From Komarekiella atlantica HA4396-MV6 (GTDB lineage Bacteria; Cyanobacteriota; Cyanobacteriia; Cyanobacteriales; Nostocaceae), in the NCBI GenBank assembly GCA_019359395.1, contig JAHHHK010000002.1, positions 1-64,000 on the forward strand: DNA of 64,000 nt, read 5' to 3'. Positions 55,061 to 64,000 of the stretch are shown here, one piece after another (position 1 is the first letter of the stretch; each line of letters begins with the position of its first letter). Below the pieces are notes generated by a model that made no database searches, had not been told where the DNA came from, and saw only the letters and a list, made by a program, of their open reading frames with translations. The position numbers and the translations under genes were made by a program.

Positions 55061-55342
55061 ATGTCTGTGCGTTTCAACGAAAATCATGCTCCTTTAATAA
55101 AAGTGGTTTACTCTCAAGTTAAAGTTAACGGAAAAATTGAGCTTGTACCATTAGAGTTATACGCTGATGGTTCGCTCAAGAAATCTGTTTGGTAAAAGGA
55201 TGCTGGGAAGTAAGACTATCTATTTCGAGAACCTACTCAAGAGGGATATGATAGCGAGGTAATTTTTACCGAAGATGCTATTGTTTCATCCTTGCAGTTT
55301 CCGATGTTAGCGATCGCCATGTACAGATGTTACCACCAGTGA
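55061..55342 (+). pseudogene. Short gene broken by two in-frame stops
   Basis: ATG 55061, with AGGAG eleven nt before, begins a 44-codon frame ending in TAA (55193-55195). Beyond it the same frame continues protein-like, crosses a second TAA (about 55208) and stays open to TGA 55340-55342, with DYLFREPTQEGYDSEVIFTEDA near the end. The total would be about 94 codons. The C-terminal part loosely recalls Uma2-type ends, but the match is weak. Most simply it is a decayed gene, or a real 44-residue peptide. Confidence 0.5.
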
Positions 55343-55364
55343 TTGTCAAATAGGTGAGATTTGG

Positions 55365-55411
55365 ATGAGGCGCGATGGGCTACGCCCCGCCGAAGGCGAT
55401 CGCATCTCGTA
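55365..55411. repeat. REP-like palindromic unit
   Basis: GATGAGGCGCGATGGGCTACGCCCCGCCGAAGGCGATCGCATC-type sequence (GC-rich, HIP1-containing), in the gap before mgtE. Confidence 0.7.
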
Positions 55412-55731
55412 ATTTTACTGTGGTGATCGCTTTTAATTTACGCATCCCTTTGTAAATATTTTAACTATATAAAGTTTGCCCGTAAATTCTTGGATTGGGT
55501 TGACACAAATTATAGCAGTAGTAAAATCTACTTTAAGTCACAGGAAAATTACATAAAAATTAGGGCAATAAGTTACTGACTTGTGCAGAATGCCACAAAT
55601 TATCAACACTAGTAATTATTTACCGCATCATACCATTCCGGGTTAGGATATGGCTTAGCGATGCCCTAGTTGGATATCGATATTGAATTTTTGAGATTTT
55701 ATGGGCCAAAGTCCACAAGATGGCAGTATCA

Positions 55732-55785
55732 ACCTCCTCTAAGCTGGTGGGGCAATCTCCCAGCGCGGGGGAGATATTAGGAGGT
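55732..55785 (+). promoter_or_regulatory. RBS-sequestering hairpin in the mgtE leader
   Basis: ACCTCCTCTAA (55732-55742) can pair with TTAGGAGGT (55777-55785), which contains the Shine-Dalgarno sequence of mgtE. Inside it ATCTCCC (55755-55761) and GGGAGAT (55769-55775) form a perfect 7-bp stem. When folded, the AGGAGG would be hidden. It is not one of the magnesium riboswitches I know. Confidence 0.45.
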
Positions 55786-55791
55786 ATTATC

Positions 55792-57141
55792 ATGCTCACA
55801 CAAGACGTTCGCACGGCTCTTGATATTGCCGACTTGAACCAGTTGAAATGGGATTTAAATCGTTTACAACCGGTGGATGTAGGTGAATACATTACACAAT
55901 TGCCTAAAAAACAACGAGCGATCGCATTTCGTTTACTCAACAAAACTCAGGCAATTGATGTATTTGAATATCTACCAACAGAGGTACAGGAAGAATTAAT
56001 TAATTCCCTACATGATCTTGAGGTAGTGCAACTTGTAGAGGCGATGAGTCCTGATGAACGGGCAGAATTATTTGATGAACTGCCTGCTGGGGTCATCAAA
56101 CGGCTGTTACAAGAACTCAGTCCAGAACAAAGGCAAGCCACAGCGACGATTCTCGGTTATCCAGAAGGTACTGCTGGACGAGTGATGACGACAGAATATG
56201 TCCGGTTGCGGGAGGGATTGACTGTAGGTGAAGCCTTAAGCAAAATCCGCCGTCAGGACGAAGACAAGGAGACAATTTACTACGCTTACGTTACAGACGA
56301 CAACCGCACGCTGGTGAGAGTAGTTTCACTACGTCAGTTATTGTTTACTTTTCCCGATGTTTTAATCCGAGATATTGCCAGCGATCGCGTCATCAAGGTG
56401 AGAACCGAAACCCCTCAAGAAGAAGTCGCCCAAATCATGAAACGCTATGACTTAATCGCTATTCCCGTAGTTGACAGGGAAGACCGATTGGTCGGCATTA
56501 TCACGATTGATGATGTGATGGATATTTTGGAGGAGGAAGCTACAGAAGATATTCAAAAATTGGCGGGTGTAAGTGGTGATGAAGCAGCTTTGTCTTCTCC
56601 CCTACTCACCATACGCAACCGCTTGCCCTGGCTGTTGGGCATCATGGCATTATATATTGGTGCAGCTAGTGCGATCGCGCCTTTCCAAGCTATAATTTCT
56701 GCCGTGCCAGTTCTTGCAGTCATCATGCCGATTTTTTCCAATACTGGTGGCACTGTTGGAATTCAAGCATTGACAGTAACTATCCGAGGTTTGGGTGTGG
56801 GTGAAGTAACACCCAAAGATACGTTGAAAATTCTCCGCAAAGAACTTTGTGCTGGTTTAGGCACAGCTATAGTTTTAGCCACAACAATGTTCCTACTTTC
56901 CTTGATTTGGGCGCGGCCTCAAGAGCGATGGGTAGCTTTAATTGCGGGAATGGTAATGGCAACCAATACAATCGTGGCTGTTACACTTGGTACTTTATTA
57001 CCAATGGGTTTGAAGCGGCTGAAACTCGATCCTGCCCTAGTTAGTGGGCCTTTAGTAACGACAATGCTTGATACGATCGGATTTTTAACGTTCCTCAGCC
57101 TAATTTCTGTAGCTTTGAAGGTTTTCCATTTACAAAATTGA
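55792..57141 (+). CDS. mgtE: Magnesium transporter MgtE
   Basis: Magnesium channel-type transporter gated by intracellular magnesium. From ATG 55792, behind AGGAGG, the 449-residue product has the N-domain helical superhelix (residues 1-130), two CBS domains (about 135-260, with IVGIITIDDVMDIL), a connecting plug helix and five membrane segments with PIFSNTGGTVGIQALTV and a C-terminal LISVALKVF. An upstream 24-codon extension of the frame is not protein-like. Confidence 0.94.
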   Translation: MLTQDVRTALDIADLNQLKWDLNRLQPVDVGEYITQLPKKQRAIAFRLLNKTQAIDVFEYLPTEVQEELINSLHDLEVVQLVEAMSPDERAELFDELPAGVIKRLLQELSPEQRQATATILGYPEGTAGRVMTTEYVRLREGLTVGEALSKIRRQDEDKETIYYAYVTDDNRTLVRVVSLRQLLFTFPDVLIRDIASDRVIKVRTETPQEEVAQIMKRYDLIAIPVVDREDRLVGIITIDDVMDILEEEATEDIQKLAGVSGDEAALSSPLLTIRNRLPWLLGIMALYIGAASAIAPFQAIISAVPVLAVIMPIFSNTGGTVGIQALTVTIRGLGVGEVTPKDTLKILRKELCAGLGTAIVLATTMFLLSLIWARPQERWVALIAGMVMATNTIVAVTLGTLLPMGLKRLKLDPALVSGPLVTTMLDTIGFLTFLSLISVALKVFHLQN

Positions 57142-57184
57142 AAGGGATTTGGTAATGGGTATTGGAGATTGACATTAAAAATTG

Positions 57185-57257
57185 GAAAACTCTTCCCTAT
57201 TCCCCAGTCCCCAGTACTTCGACTCCGCTCAGTACAAGTCCCCAGTCCCCAGTCCCC
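57185..57257. repeat. CCCCAGTC heptamer repeats before pyrB
   Basis: Degenerate CCCCAGTCCCCAGT-type tandem repeats, with an embedded palindromic ACTTCGACTCCGCTCAGTAC unit, right up to the pyrB start codon. Confidence 0.8.
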
Positions 57258-57259
57258 TT

Positions 57260-58390
57260 ATGCCTACTACCACCTGGAATCGTCATCACGTTCTTTCCCT
57301 AGCTGACTTCACTACCGCTGAATACGATACTGTTTTGCAAACTGCTGCTTCTTTTCAAGAAGTATTATCACGGCGGACAAAGAAAGTGCCAACCTTGCAG
57401 GGACAGGTGGTGGCGAATTTATTTTTTGAATCGTCTACCCGGACTCGTAGCAGTTTTGAAATTGCTGCCAAACGCTTAAGTGCGGATACCCTGAACTTCG
57501 CCGCAGCGACTTCTTCGATGACAAAAGGAGAGACAATTCTCGACACAGCGAAGACTTATTTGGCGATGGGAACTGATATTATGGTGATTCGCCATCGAGA
57601 GGCAGGAGTACCAAATGCGATCGCAGCTGAAATGGATCGTCTAGGTGTACGAGTTAGTGTTCTCAATGCTGGTGATGGTCAACATGAGCATCCTTCTCAA
57701 GCGCTGCTAGATTTATTTACCATCTGTACTTTGATTGACCCAGCTAATCCGCGACTGGAACTTTTAAAAGGTAAAAAAATTGCCATTGTTGGCGATATTC
57801 TGCATTCTCGCGTCGCGCGGTCAAATATTTGGAGTTTAATTGCCAGTGGTGCTCAAGTACATCTCGCCGCGCCACCTACTCTCTTACCCAAGTTATTTTC
57901 TGAGTTTATCTCTGAGGAGATAGGAGATAGGAGTCAGGAGTCATTAGCTATTTCTCCCTTATCTCCCAGTACCCAGTTCCCAGTTCCCAGTTCCCAATCC
58001 CCATTGCCCCTTATCCCCAAAGGGGGCCCCGAGTTCCCCAGTCCCCAATCCCCAATCCCCAGTCCCCAACTATTTCTACATTGGCAACTAGAACCAGCTT
58101 TGCAGGATGCTGATTTTGTCATGACTTTGCGTCTGCAAAAGGAACGTATGACTGCTCATTTACTGCCAAGTTTGCGAGAATACCATCAGCTATTTGGAAT
58201 TACCCGCCCAAAGTTGCAATTGTGCAAACCTAACGTTAAAGTTTTGCATCCAGGCCCAGTTAACCGTGGTGTGGAAATTAGCTCTGATTTGATGGATGAC
58301 CCGGAATTTAGTCTTATTCAATCGCAAGTTACTAGCGGTGTTGCTGTTCGCATGGCACTGCTGTATTTGTTAGGTAGCGGCAAGGCTTAA
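57260..58390 (+). CDS. pyrB: Aspartate carbamoyltransferase catalytic subunit
   Basis: It makes N-carbamoyl-aspartate from carbamoyl phosphate and aspartate in pyrimidine synthesis. The 376-residue product starts [10 protein letters not shown] (57260). It keeps [13 protein letters not shown] near residue 55, [15 protein letters not shown] near 138 and [13 protein letters not shown] near 331. Residues about 219-269 (EEIGDRSQE to the SPQLFLHW boundary) are a Pro/Ser/Gln-rich insert coded by CCCAGTC-type repeats. Other bacterial ATCases lack such an insert. Confidence 0.94.
   Translation: MPTTTWNRHHVLSLADFTTAEYDTVLQTAASFQEVLSRRTKKVPTLQGQVVANLFFESSTRTRSSFEIAAKRLSADTLNFAAATSSMTKGETILDTAKTYLAMGTDIMVIRHREAGVPNAIAAEMDRLGVRVSVLNAGDGQHEHPSQALLDLFTICTLIDPANPRLELLKGKKIAIVGDILHSRVARSNIWSLIASGAQVHLAAPPTLLPKLFSEFISEEIGDRSQESLAISPLSPSTQFPVPSSQSPLPLIPKGGPEFPSPQSPIPSPQLFLHWQLEPALQDADFVMTLRLQKERMTAHLLPSLREYHQLFGITRPKLQLCKPNVKVLHPGPVNRGVEISSDLMDDPEFSLIQSQVTSGVAVRMALLYLLGSGKA
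57914..58066 (+). repeat. In-frame heptamer-repeat insertion in pyrB
   Basis: The pyrB frame is interrupted by CCCAGT/CCCAGTTC/CCCCAATCC repeats, plus an AGGAGATAGGAGTCAGGAG lead-in. Together they encode about 51 extra residues without a stop. The flanking sequence ([10 protein letters not shown] before and [18 protein letters not shown] after) is normal ATCase. Confidence 0.88.
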
Positions 58391-58405
58391 TGGTTGCAAA
58401 AAATT

Positions 58406-58437
58406 AGGGTAACTCTGGAAAATCCCAGAATTACCCT
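58406..58437. terminator. Shared terminator between pyrB and ftsH
   Basis: AGGGTAA-c-TCTGG and CCAGA-a-TTACCCT form a long hairpin. An A-run on the left (T-run on the minus strand) would end ftsH; it lies 20 nt after the pyrB stop. Confidence 0.7.
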
Positions 58438-58469
58438 GAATCTAGATTTTAAATTCCAACCAAAATTGA

Positions 58470-60311
58470 TTAGGCAAAAGCGGCGGTTGTCACGTCATTA
58501 TTTGCCAGAATTTCTTGCAATTCCTCAGCATCTACTGTTTCTTTATCAACTAGCATTTGTGCTAACTGATCTAGAATGTGACGGTTGCCTACTAACACTT
58601 CTTTAGCGCGTGTATAGGCTACATCCACAAGTTTGCGGACTTCTTCATCAATTGCAGCAGCAGTTTCTTCAGAGAAATCACGCTCTGACATGATATCCCG
58701 ACCTAGGAACATGTTACCTTGCTGACGACCAAGGGCAACTGGGCCTAAGCGATCGCTCATCCCAAATCGGGTAATCATCTGACGGGCAACCCGTGCTACT
58801 TGTTGTAAGTCGTTAGAAGCACCAGTAGTAACTTCTTCTTCCCCAAAGATTAATTCTTCGGCAATACGACCACCCAAAGCCACCGCCATCTGATTTTCTA
58901 GATAAGCGCGGCTATATAAACCAGTATCCATCCGGTCTTCACTAGGGGTAAACCAAGTTAAACCACCTGCACGACCACGAGGAATAATGCTAATCTTTTG
59001 CACTGGGTCATAGTCGGGCATTAAAGCACCAACTAAGGCGTGACCGGCTTCGTGATATGCTACCAAGGTTTTGCGCTTTTCGCTCATTACCCGGTCTTTC
59101 TTCTCTGGCCCAGCCAATACGCGGTCAATGGCGTCGTTGATTTCGTCCATCGAAATTTCGGTCAAATTCCGACGTGCTGCCAAAATTGCGGCTTCATTCA
59201 GCAGGTTGGATAAATCTGCACCGGTAAATCCAGGAGTACGACGGGCAATTTTATCCAAGTCCACGTCTTTCGCCAAGGTCTTGCCACGGGCGTGGACTTT
59301 GAGGATTTCGCTGCGTCCTGCGTAGTCGGGACGGTCTACTACAACTTGACGGTCAAAGCGGCCTGGACGCAACAGCGCTGCATCTAGGACATCGGGACGG
59401 TTGGTGGCGGCAATAATAATGATGCCGGTGTTGCCTTCAAATCCGTCCATTTCTGTGAGCAACTGGTTGAGGGTTTGTTCCCGCTCATCGTTACCACCGC
59501 CTAAACCTGCACCCCGCTGACGACCTACGGCGTCAATTTCATCGATGAAGACGATACAAGGGGCGTTGGTTTTAGCTTGTTCAAATAAATCGCGGACGCG
59601 GGATGCACCCACACCTACGAACATTTCTACAAATTCGGAACCAGAGATGGAGAAGAAGGGTACACCGGCTTCGCCTGCTACTGCACGAGCTAGGAGAGTT
59701 TTACCTGTACCGGGAGGGCCAACTAACAGCACACCTTTAGGAATTTTTGCACCAACGGCAGTAAAGCGATCGGCGTTTTTCAGAAAGTCTACGACTTCAT
59801 TTAGTTCCAGTTTGGCTTGGTCAATACCAGCGACATCGCCAAATGTCACCTGTGTTTGTGGCTCCATTTGCACTCTGGCTTTGGACTTACCAAAGTTCAT
59901 CGCTTGGCTACCTGGGCCGTTTTGGGCGCGGCGTAGCAAGAAGAATAAGCCAACCAAAAGCAATACTGGGAAAAATAAGCTACTGAGTGCCTTAAACCAA
60001 AATCCTTCATCGGTTTGAGGCAAAACATTAATATCAATGCCTCTAGCAGTAAGAGTATTGATTAAGTCTGGGTCGTTGACCAATGTTACTAGCTTTTTAT
60101 TCGGGTCATACTTAGGTGTCACCAGAGCTGTAGACCGGTCTGCACTCAGACTGACTTTTTCTACTCTGCCTTTCTCAACTTCTTGAATAAACTGACTGTA
60201 ACGCCATGTTTCTCTGCTTTGAGGCTGCTTGTCAAAAAATGCTGTCCCTAGCGCAATGACAACTATAAATAGCAGCGCGTACAGCCCTGCATTTCTCCAT
60301 CGTTTATTCAC
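58470..60311 (-). CDS. ftsH: ATP-dependent zinc metalloprotease FtsH
   Basis: A membrane AAA protease that degrades damaged membrane proteins, such as photosystem II D1. The 613-residue product has an N-terminal membrane helix, a second one near residue 115, the AAA module with GPPGTGKT at 198-205 and [12 protein letters not shown], and the zinc-binding HEAGH at 420-424. It starts at GTG with AGGAGG upstream. A REP-like unit lies in its promoter region. Confidence 0.96.
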   Translation of the reverse strand: MNKRWRNAGLYALLFIVVIALGTAFFDKQPQSRETWRYSQFIQEVEKGRVEKVSLSADRSTALVTPKYDPNKKLVTLVNDPDLINTLTARGIDINVLPQTDEGFWFKALSSLFFPVLLLVGLFFLLRRAQNGPGSQAMNFGKSKARVQMEPQTQVTFGDVAGIDQAKLELNEVVDFLKNADRFTAVGAKIPKGVLLVGPPGTGKTLLARAVAGEAGVPFFSISGSEFVEMFVGVGASRVRDLFEQAKTNAPCIVFIDEIDAVGRQRGAGLGGGNDEREQTLNQLLTEMDGFEGNTGIIIIAATNRPDVLDAALLRPGRFDRQVVVDRPDYAGRSEILKVHARGKTLAKDVDLDKIARRTPGFTGADLSNLLNEAAILAARRNLTEISMDEINDAIDRVLAGPEKKDRVMSEKRKTLVAYHEAGHALVGALMPDYDPVQKISIIPRGRAGGLTWFTPSEDRMDTGLYSRAYLENQMAVALGGRIAEELIFGEEEVTTGASNDLQQVARVARQMITRFGMSDRLGPVALGRQQGNMFLGRDIMSERDFSEETAAAIDEEVRKLVDVAYTRAKEVLVGNRHILDQLAQMLVDKETVDAEELQEILANNDVTTAAFA

Positions 60312-60337
60312 CGAGGTCTATCCTCCTGTATTTTTTG

Positions 60338-60381
60338 TGCGTTTCGCTTTCAGCGGGGGCTACGCGCCATCGCGTAGTGTC
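60338..60381. repeat. REP-like palindrome before ftsH
   Basis: GC-rich GTTTCGCTTTCAGCGGGGGC-TACGCGCCATCGCGTAGTG type unit between the ftsH promoter region and start codon. Confidence 0.7.
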
Positions 60382-60449
60382 TCTGATAGGAGAGGGCATT
60401 ATTAAAATTATGTTAACTTATCTTAACCTATAATATAATGGCATTCCTA

Positions 60450-61241
60450 TCATGCTACAAATAGCCTCCTGACCTGTTGAAAATTAGGATGGTGAGGATT
60501 ATATTGTAACGAGCCTGCGGGCTGATGAACGGCATGAATGGGGATAATTTGCACCACACTATTAGTGTAGGCGATCGCTTCAAATCCCTTGACAAAATCC
60601 GCTGTCCACGGTTCCTCTTGGACTACTTGCTCATGATTTTGCAACCAGTTTATAAGTTGCGATCGCAAAATTCCTGGTAAAATTCCCGCAGATAATGGCG
60701 GCGTCCACCAACAACCATCGCGCCACCCCCAGAGATTACCTGTACTAGTTTCCAGCCAATTCCCTGCTGTGTCTACTAAAATCGCTTCTTGGACATCTGT
60801 GGATTGGACGCTAGTTTTTGCTAACCAAGCATTCAAGTAATTTCCGGTTTTATGAGAGGGGAGACTACGATAAAATTCCGGCTGAGCAACGGCACAAACC
60901 ACACCATTTTTTTGTTTTTCTGTCAAATCATGTGGTAAAAATCTGCCAATTATCCACTCCCGCCCATCGGGAAAGATGGTAATTCTGAGAACAGGAAAAT
61001 GTGCCAGCATAATTTCTGCGCCTTGACGCACACGTTTCCAGTCTGGATGCTGCCAACCAAAAGATTGTAGTGAAAAGAGTAGGCGATCGCAATGTGCCTG
61101 CCAATTAGTTAAATTACTATCGAGGCAGTTATCATAAACCCGCAGTGTTGTAAAAATCGTCGCCCCATAGAGTAACCCTGGATCATTAATATCTAGTTCC
61201 AGAGTATGGGATTGGATTAACTTGCCGTTATACCAAAAAAT
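60450..61241 (-). CDS. pabC: Aminotransferase class IV, PabC (aminodeoxychorismate lyase)-like, without a normal start
   Basis: PabC-type enzymes release pyruvate from aminodeoxychorismate to give 4-aminobenzoate for folate. The conserved sequence begins at FWYNGKLIQ and DPGLLYGATIFTTLR, upstream of the first start-like codon (GTG 61031). In that frame no ATG, GTG or TTG exists before the next in-frame stop (about 61326). ATT at 61241 is where homology starts. The rest is intact, with the PLP Lys in HKTGNYLNAWL and LPGILRSQLI. The gene likely lost its start near a C-rich repeat; it could use ATT or be silent. Confidence 0.8.
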   Translation of the reverse strand: MFWYNGKLIQSHTLELDINDPGLLYGATIFTTLRVYDNCLDSNLTNWQAHCDRLLFSLQSFGWQHPDWKRVRQGAEIMLAHFPVLRITIFPDGREWIIGRFLPHDLTEKQKNGVVCAVAQPEFYRSLPSHKTGNYLNAWLAKTSVQSTDVQEAILVDTAGNWLETSTGNLWGWRDGCWWTPPLSAGILPGILRSQLINWLQNHEQVVQEEPWTADFVKGFEAIAYTNSVVQIIPIHAVHQPAGSLQYNPHHPNFQQVRRLFVA

Positions 61242-61261
61242 AACAGTAACCTCAATGGGAA

Positions 61262-61310
61262 AGCAGGGGGGCAGGGGGCAGGGAGCAGGGGAAGAAAAAT
61301 TACAATTGAC
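61262..61310. repeat. GCAGGGGGCAGGG repeat with conserved arm
   Basis: Degenerate GGGGGCA heptamers follow a GTCAATTGTAATTTTTCTTC arm (minus-strand reading). The 33 bp at 61278-61310 are identical, inverted, to 6099-6131. Confidence 0.85.
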
Positions 61311-61348
61311 GTTTAATGTGGATTAGATGCTAAAACCCTATATCTCTC

Positions 61349-61377
61349 GTAGAGACGTAGCAATGCTACGTCTCTAC
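61349..61377. repeat. GTAGAGACG palindrome
   Basis: GTAGAGACGTAGCA and TGCTACGTCTCTAC form a perfect 14-bp stem with a 1-nt centre. Same family as the units at 14962 and 5099. Confidence 0.9.
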
Positions 61378-61471
61378 AGTACGCAGAATTTTTGATATGT
61401 CGTTGATTTTCATAATTCACATCAGGCGTAATTGACTAATGACTATTAACTCTTGACTCCTAACTAATTTA

Positions 61472-62257
61472 TCAATCTTTAGGAGGAAATACAATTTTCT
61501 GAGTGCCTTCAAGAGTTTTAATTACCTTTCCTCCCAACGCCTCGATTTCGCTAATTGCTCGTTTCCGTGTTCTTTCATCAACCTGATTATTAAAAACCAT
61601 TGCCCAGCTAGAAATTTGAGCGTATTTACTATTAGGATTTCGCTTCAAAAATTCAGCAGTTCTCTGAGAATTAGTAGTTATTAATTGACTCTCTGCATCA
61701 GAGAAGTTACTAGCCCAGTTTGCCGCTGTTGCAAAAGAGTGCTGGGCAGCTTGAGCATTTCCTAAAAATAATAATTCATCAACTGCTTTATAACGCCACA
61801 CATAATAAGACCTTTCGGGAACCCAAGGAGATAGTGATTTTAATCCTTTCTCCGTTAATGCGATCGCTCTTTCTGGCATACCAGCATACATCGAAGTACT
61901 CATCGAAAGACTTAGATAAGATTTTAAAAATCGTGGATCTCGCTCTAAAATTACTTCAAAATATTCTGGACTAAGACTGTAACCAGTTTGAGCACGAACG
62001 TCATCATCACCAAAATATTGCAAAAAATTAATATATACCCAATCGCTGATTAAATTGTCATAACCAAAGCTGGGCATTTTCTTAAGTAAATTGAGTCGCA
62101 ATTTTTCTGCTTGAATATCTTTTTCTAGAGTTTCTAAAGATGCCGCTTGTTTGTTAGTTAGCAATTGTTGCAATCGAGGGAATTGAATAAAACCAACTCC
62201 TATAAAACACAAACAGATTAAAAAAGGTGTGGCAATAGCTTTACTATATAACAACAT
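61472..62257 (-). CDS. Membrane-anchored helical-repeat protein of unknown function
   Basis: The 261-residue product starts MLLYSKAIATPFLIC (62257), with one N-terminal membrane anchor. The rest is helical and resembles TPR-like repeats: LERDPRFLKSYLSLS, MPERAIALTEKGLKSL and AAQHSFATAANWAS. It would sit outside the cytoplasm or on the thylakoid side. The role is not recognised. Longer starts (to 62338) lack support. Confidence 0.7.
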   Translation of the reverse strand: MLLYSKAIATPFLICLCFIGVGFIQFPRLQQLLTNKQAASLETLEKDIQAEKLRLNLLKKMPSFGYDNLISDWVYINFLQYFGDDDVRAQTGYSLSPEYFEVILERDPRFLKSYLSLSMSTSMYAGMPERAIALTEKGLKSLSPWVPERSYYVWRYKAVDELLFLGNAQAAQHSFATAANWASNFSDAESQLITTNSQRTAEFLKRNPNSKYAQISSWAMVFNNQVDERTRKRAISEIEALGGKVIKTLEGTQKIVFPPKD

Positions 62258-62432
62258 ATTTCTTGTCTTTACCAATACAGTCACACCATTGTATACAATA
62301 TTACTGCAACTGGCTTGATCAGGAACATATTGAGACAAGTGCTTTTCGGGTACACGCTATAAACTTTTGTAAAAAACTTGTGACCTTTCCTTCTATGATA
62401 GGTTATTTGCCCACCATAGAAGAATTTCATAA

Positions 62433-63765
<1,333 letters not shown>

Positions 63766-64000
63766 ATGAGAAGACAAGCAGTAAAAGTCAGGTTGTACCC
63801 TACGTCAGAGCAAGTTCAGATACTTGCACAGCACTTTGGTTGTGCGCGTTGGTGGTGGAATTATGGGTTGCAGAGTGTCAAGCAAGTTGATGAGTCCTTG
63901 AAATTTCCTGGCAAGTTAGGTGTAGTTAAAGCTAAAATACACCGACCACTAGACGGAACTATCAAGACTATTACAGTAAGTAAATGCCCATCAGGTAAAT
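63766..64000 (+). mobile_element. tnpB: TnpB (IS200/IS605-type) transposase gene, internally deleted, runs off the window
   Basis: TnpB is the RNA-guided nuclease of IS605-like elements. The visible 78 codons begin RRQAVKVRLYPTSEQ and reach NYGLQ as in full TnpB, but jump directly to SVKQVDESLKFPGKLG and IHRPLDGTIKTITVSK. In intact copies about 80-100 residues separate these blocks, so an in-frame deletion is likely. The remaining C-terminal catalytic domain is beyond the window. Confidence 0.8.

Larger units (their letters stand above)
55343..55791. other. mgtE upstream region
   Basis: About 450 bp of non-coding sequence. It holds a REP unit (55365-55411) and, near the start codon, the RBS-sequestering structure at 55732-55785. 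Confidence 0.6.

Noticed and set aside
55343-55791. Known magnesium or manganese riboswitch before mgtE
   Set aside because: No core motif of the M-box or yybP-ykoY class was found; only a simple RBS-hiding hairpin is visible.
60405-60440. Pho-box-like GTTAACTTATCTTAACCT before ftsH
   Set aside because: The two TTAAC cores are 10 bp, not 11 bp, apart and there is no third repeat; more likely part of an AT-rich promoter.

Overview
The window looks like chromosome from a filamentous, Nostoc-like cyanobacterium. The gene set includes CpcT/CpeT bilin lyase, Psb29/Thf1, NdhS, a Tic20-type protein, a CinA and an aerobic HemF. GCGATCGC (HIP1) palindromes are scattered nearly everywhere, intergenic spaces carry 7-bp short tandem repeats (variants of CCCAGTC, CCCTGCT, AAAAGTC), and palindromic REP-like sequences recur. 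All of these are typical of heterocystous cyanobacteria. No rRNA, tRNA or CRISPR array was found.

Layout. 0.2-6 kb (minus): rpsB, tsf, an unknown coiled-coil gene and recG. 6-15.6 kb: a family 2 glycosyltransferase, then a phosphate-scavenging stretch with Tat-type phoX behind a probable Pho box, a PEP-CTERM protein, a CDF metal transporter, a tiny secreted protein, a PhoA-type alkaline phosphatase and a second PEP-CTERM protein. 15.9-26.8 kb: housekeeping genes (argG, DedA, STAS regulator, rpsF, FAH-family hydrolase, Tic20-like, glyA, WecA/TagO-like, cinA). 26.8-31.5 kb: accessory genes (HicAB with a frameshifted hicA, Uma2 nuclease, a large Gly/Ala-rich protein, DUF2993 protein, VapBC-like pair). 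32-37 kb (minus): UDP-glucose dehydrogenase and UDP-glucuronate decarboxylase, which together make UDP-xylose, and an antiporter with universal-stress domains. 37-46 kb: HAS-barrel-like protein, ndhS, rodA, mrp, a SRPBCC protein, hemF, a second STAS protein, cpcT, psb29, a four-TM protein. 46-55 kb: exbB-exbD, a Cache-HAMP histidine kinase, YkvA, a GxxExxY protein and a GH15-type protein. 55-64 kb: a broken short gene, mgtE, pyrB, ftsH, a pabC-like gene without a normal start, a TPR-like protein, class III alcohol dehydrogenase and the start of an internally deleted TnpB transposase at the right edge.

The most distinctive theme is repeat DNA entering genes. pyrB, recG and the histidine kinase each appear to carry an in-frame, repeat-derived segment, and the pabC-like gene seems to have lost its start codon next to a C-rich repeat. 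Other points worth a second look are the phoX Pho box, an RBS-sequestering hairpin before mgtE, a 36-bp perfect palindrome, the tiny secreted protein whose signal peptide resembles that of the adjacent alkaline phosphatase, and the decayed hicA. No clearly new multigene system was recognised.
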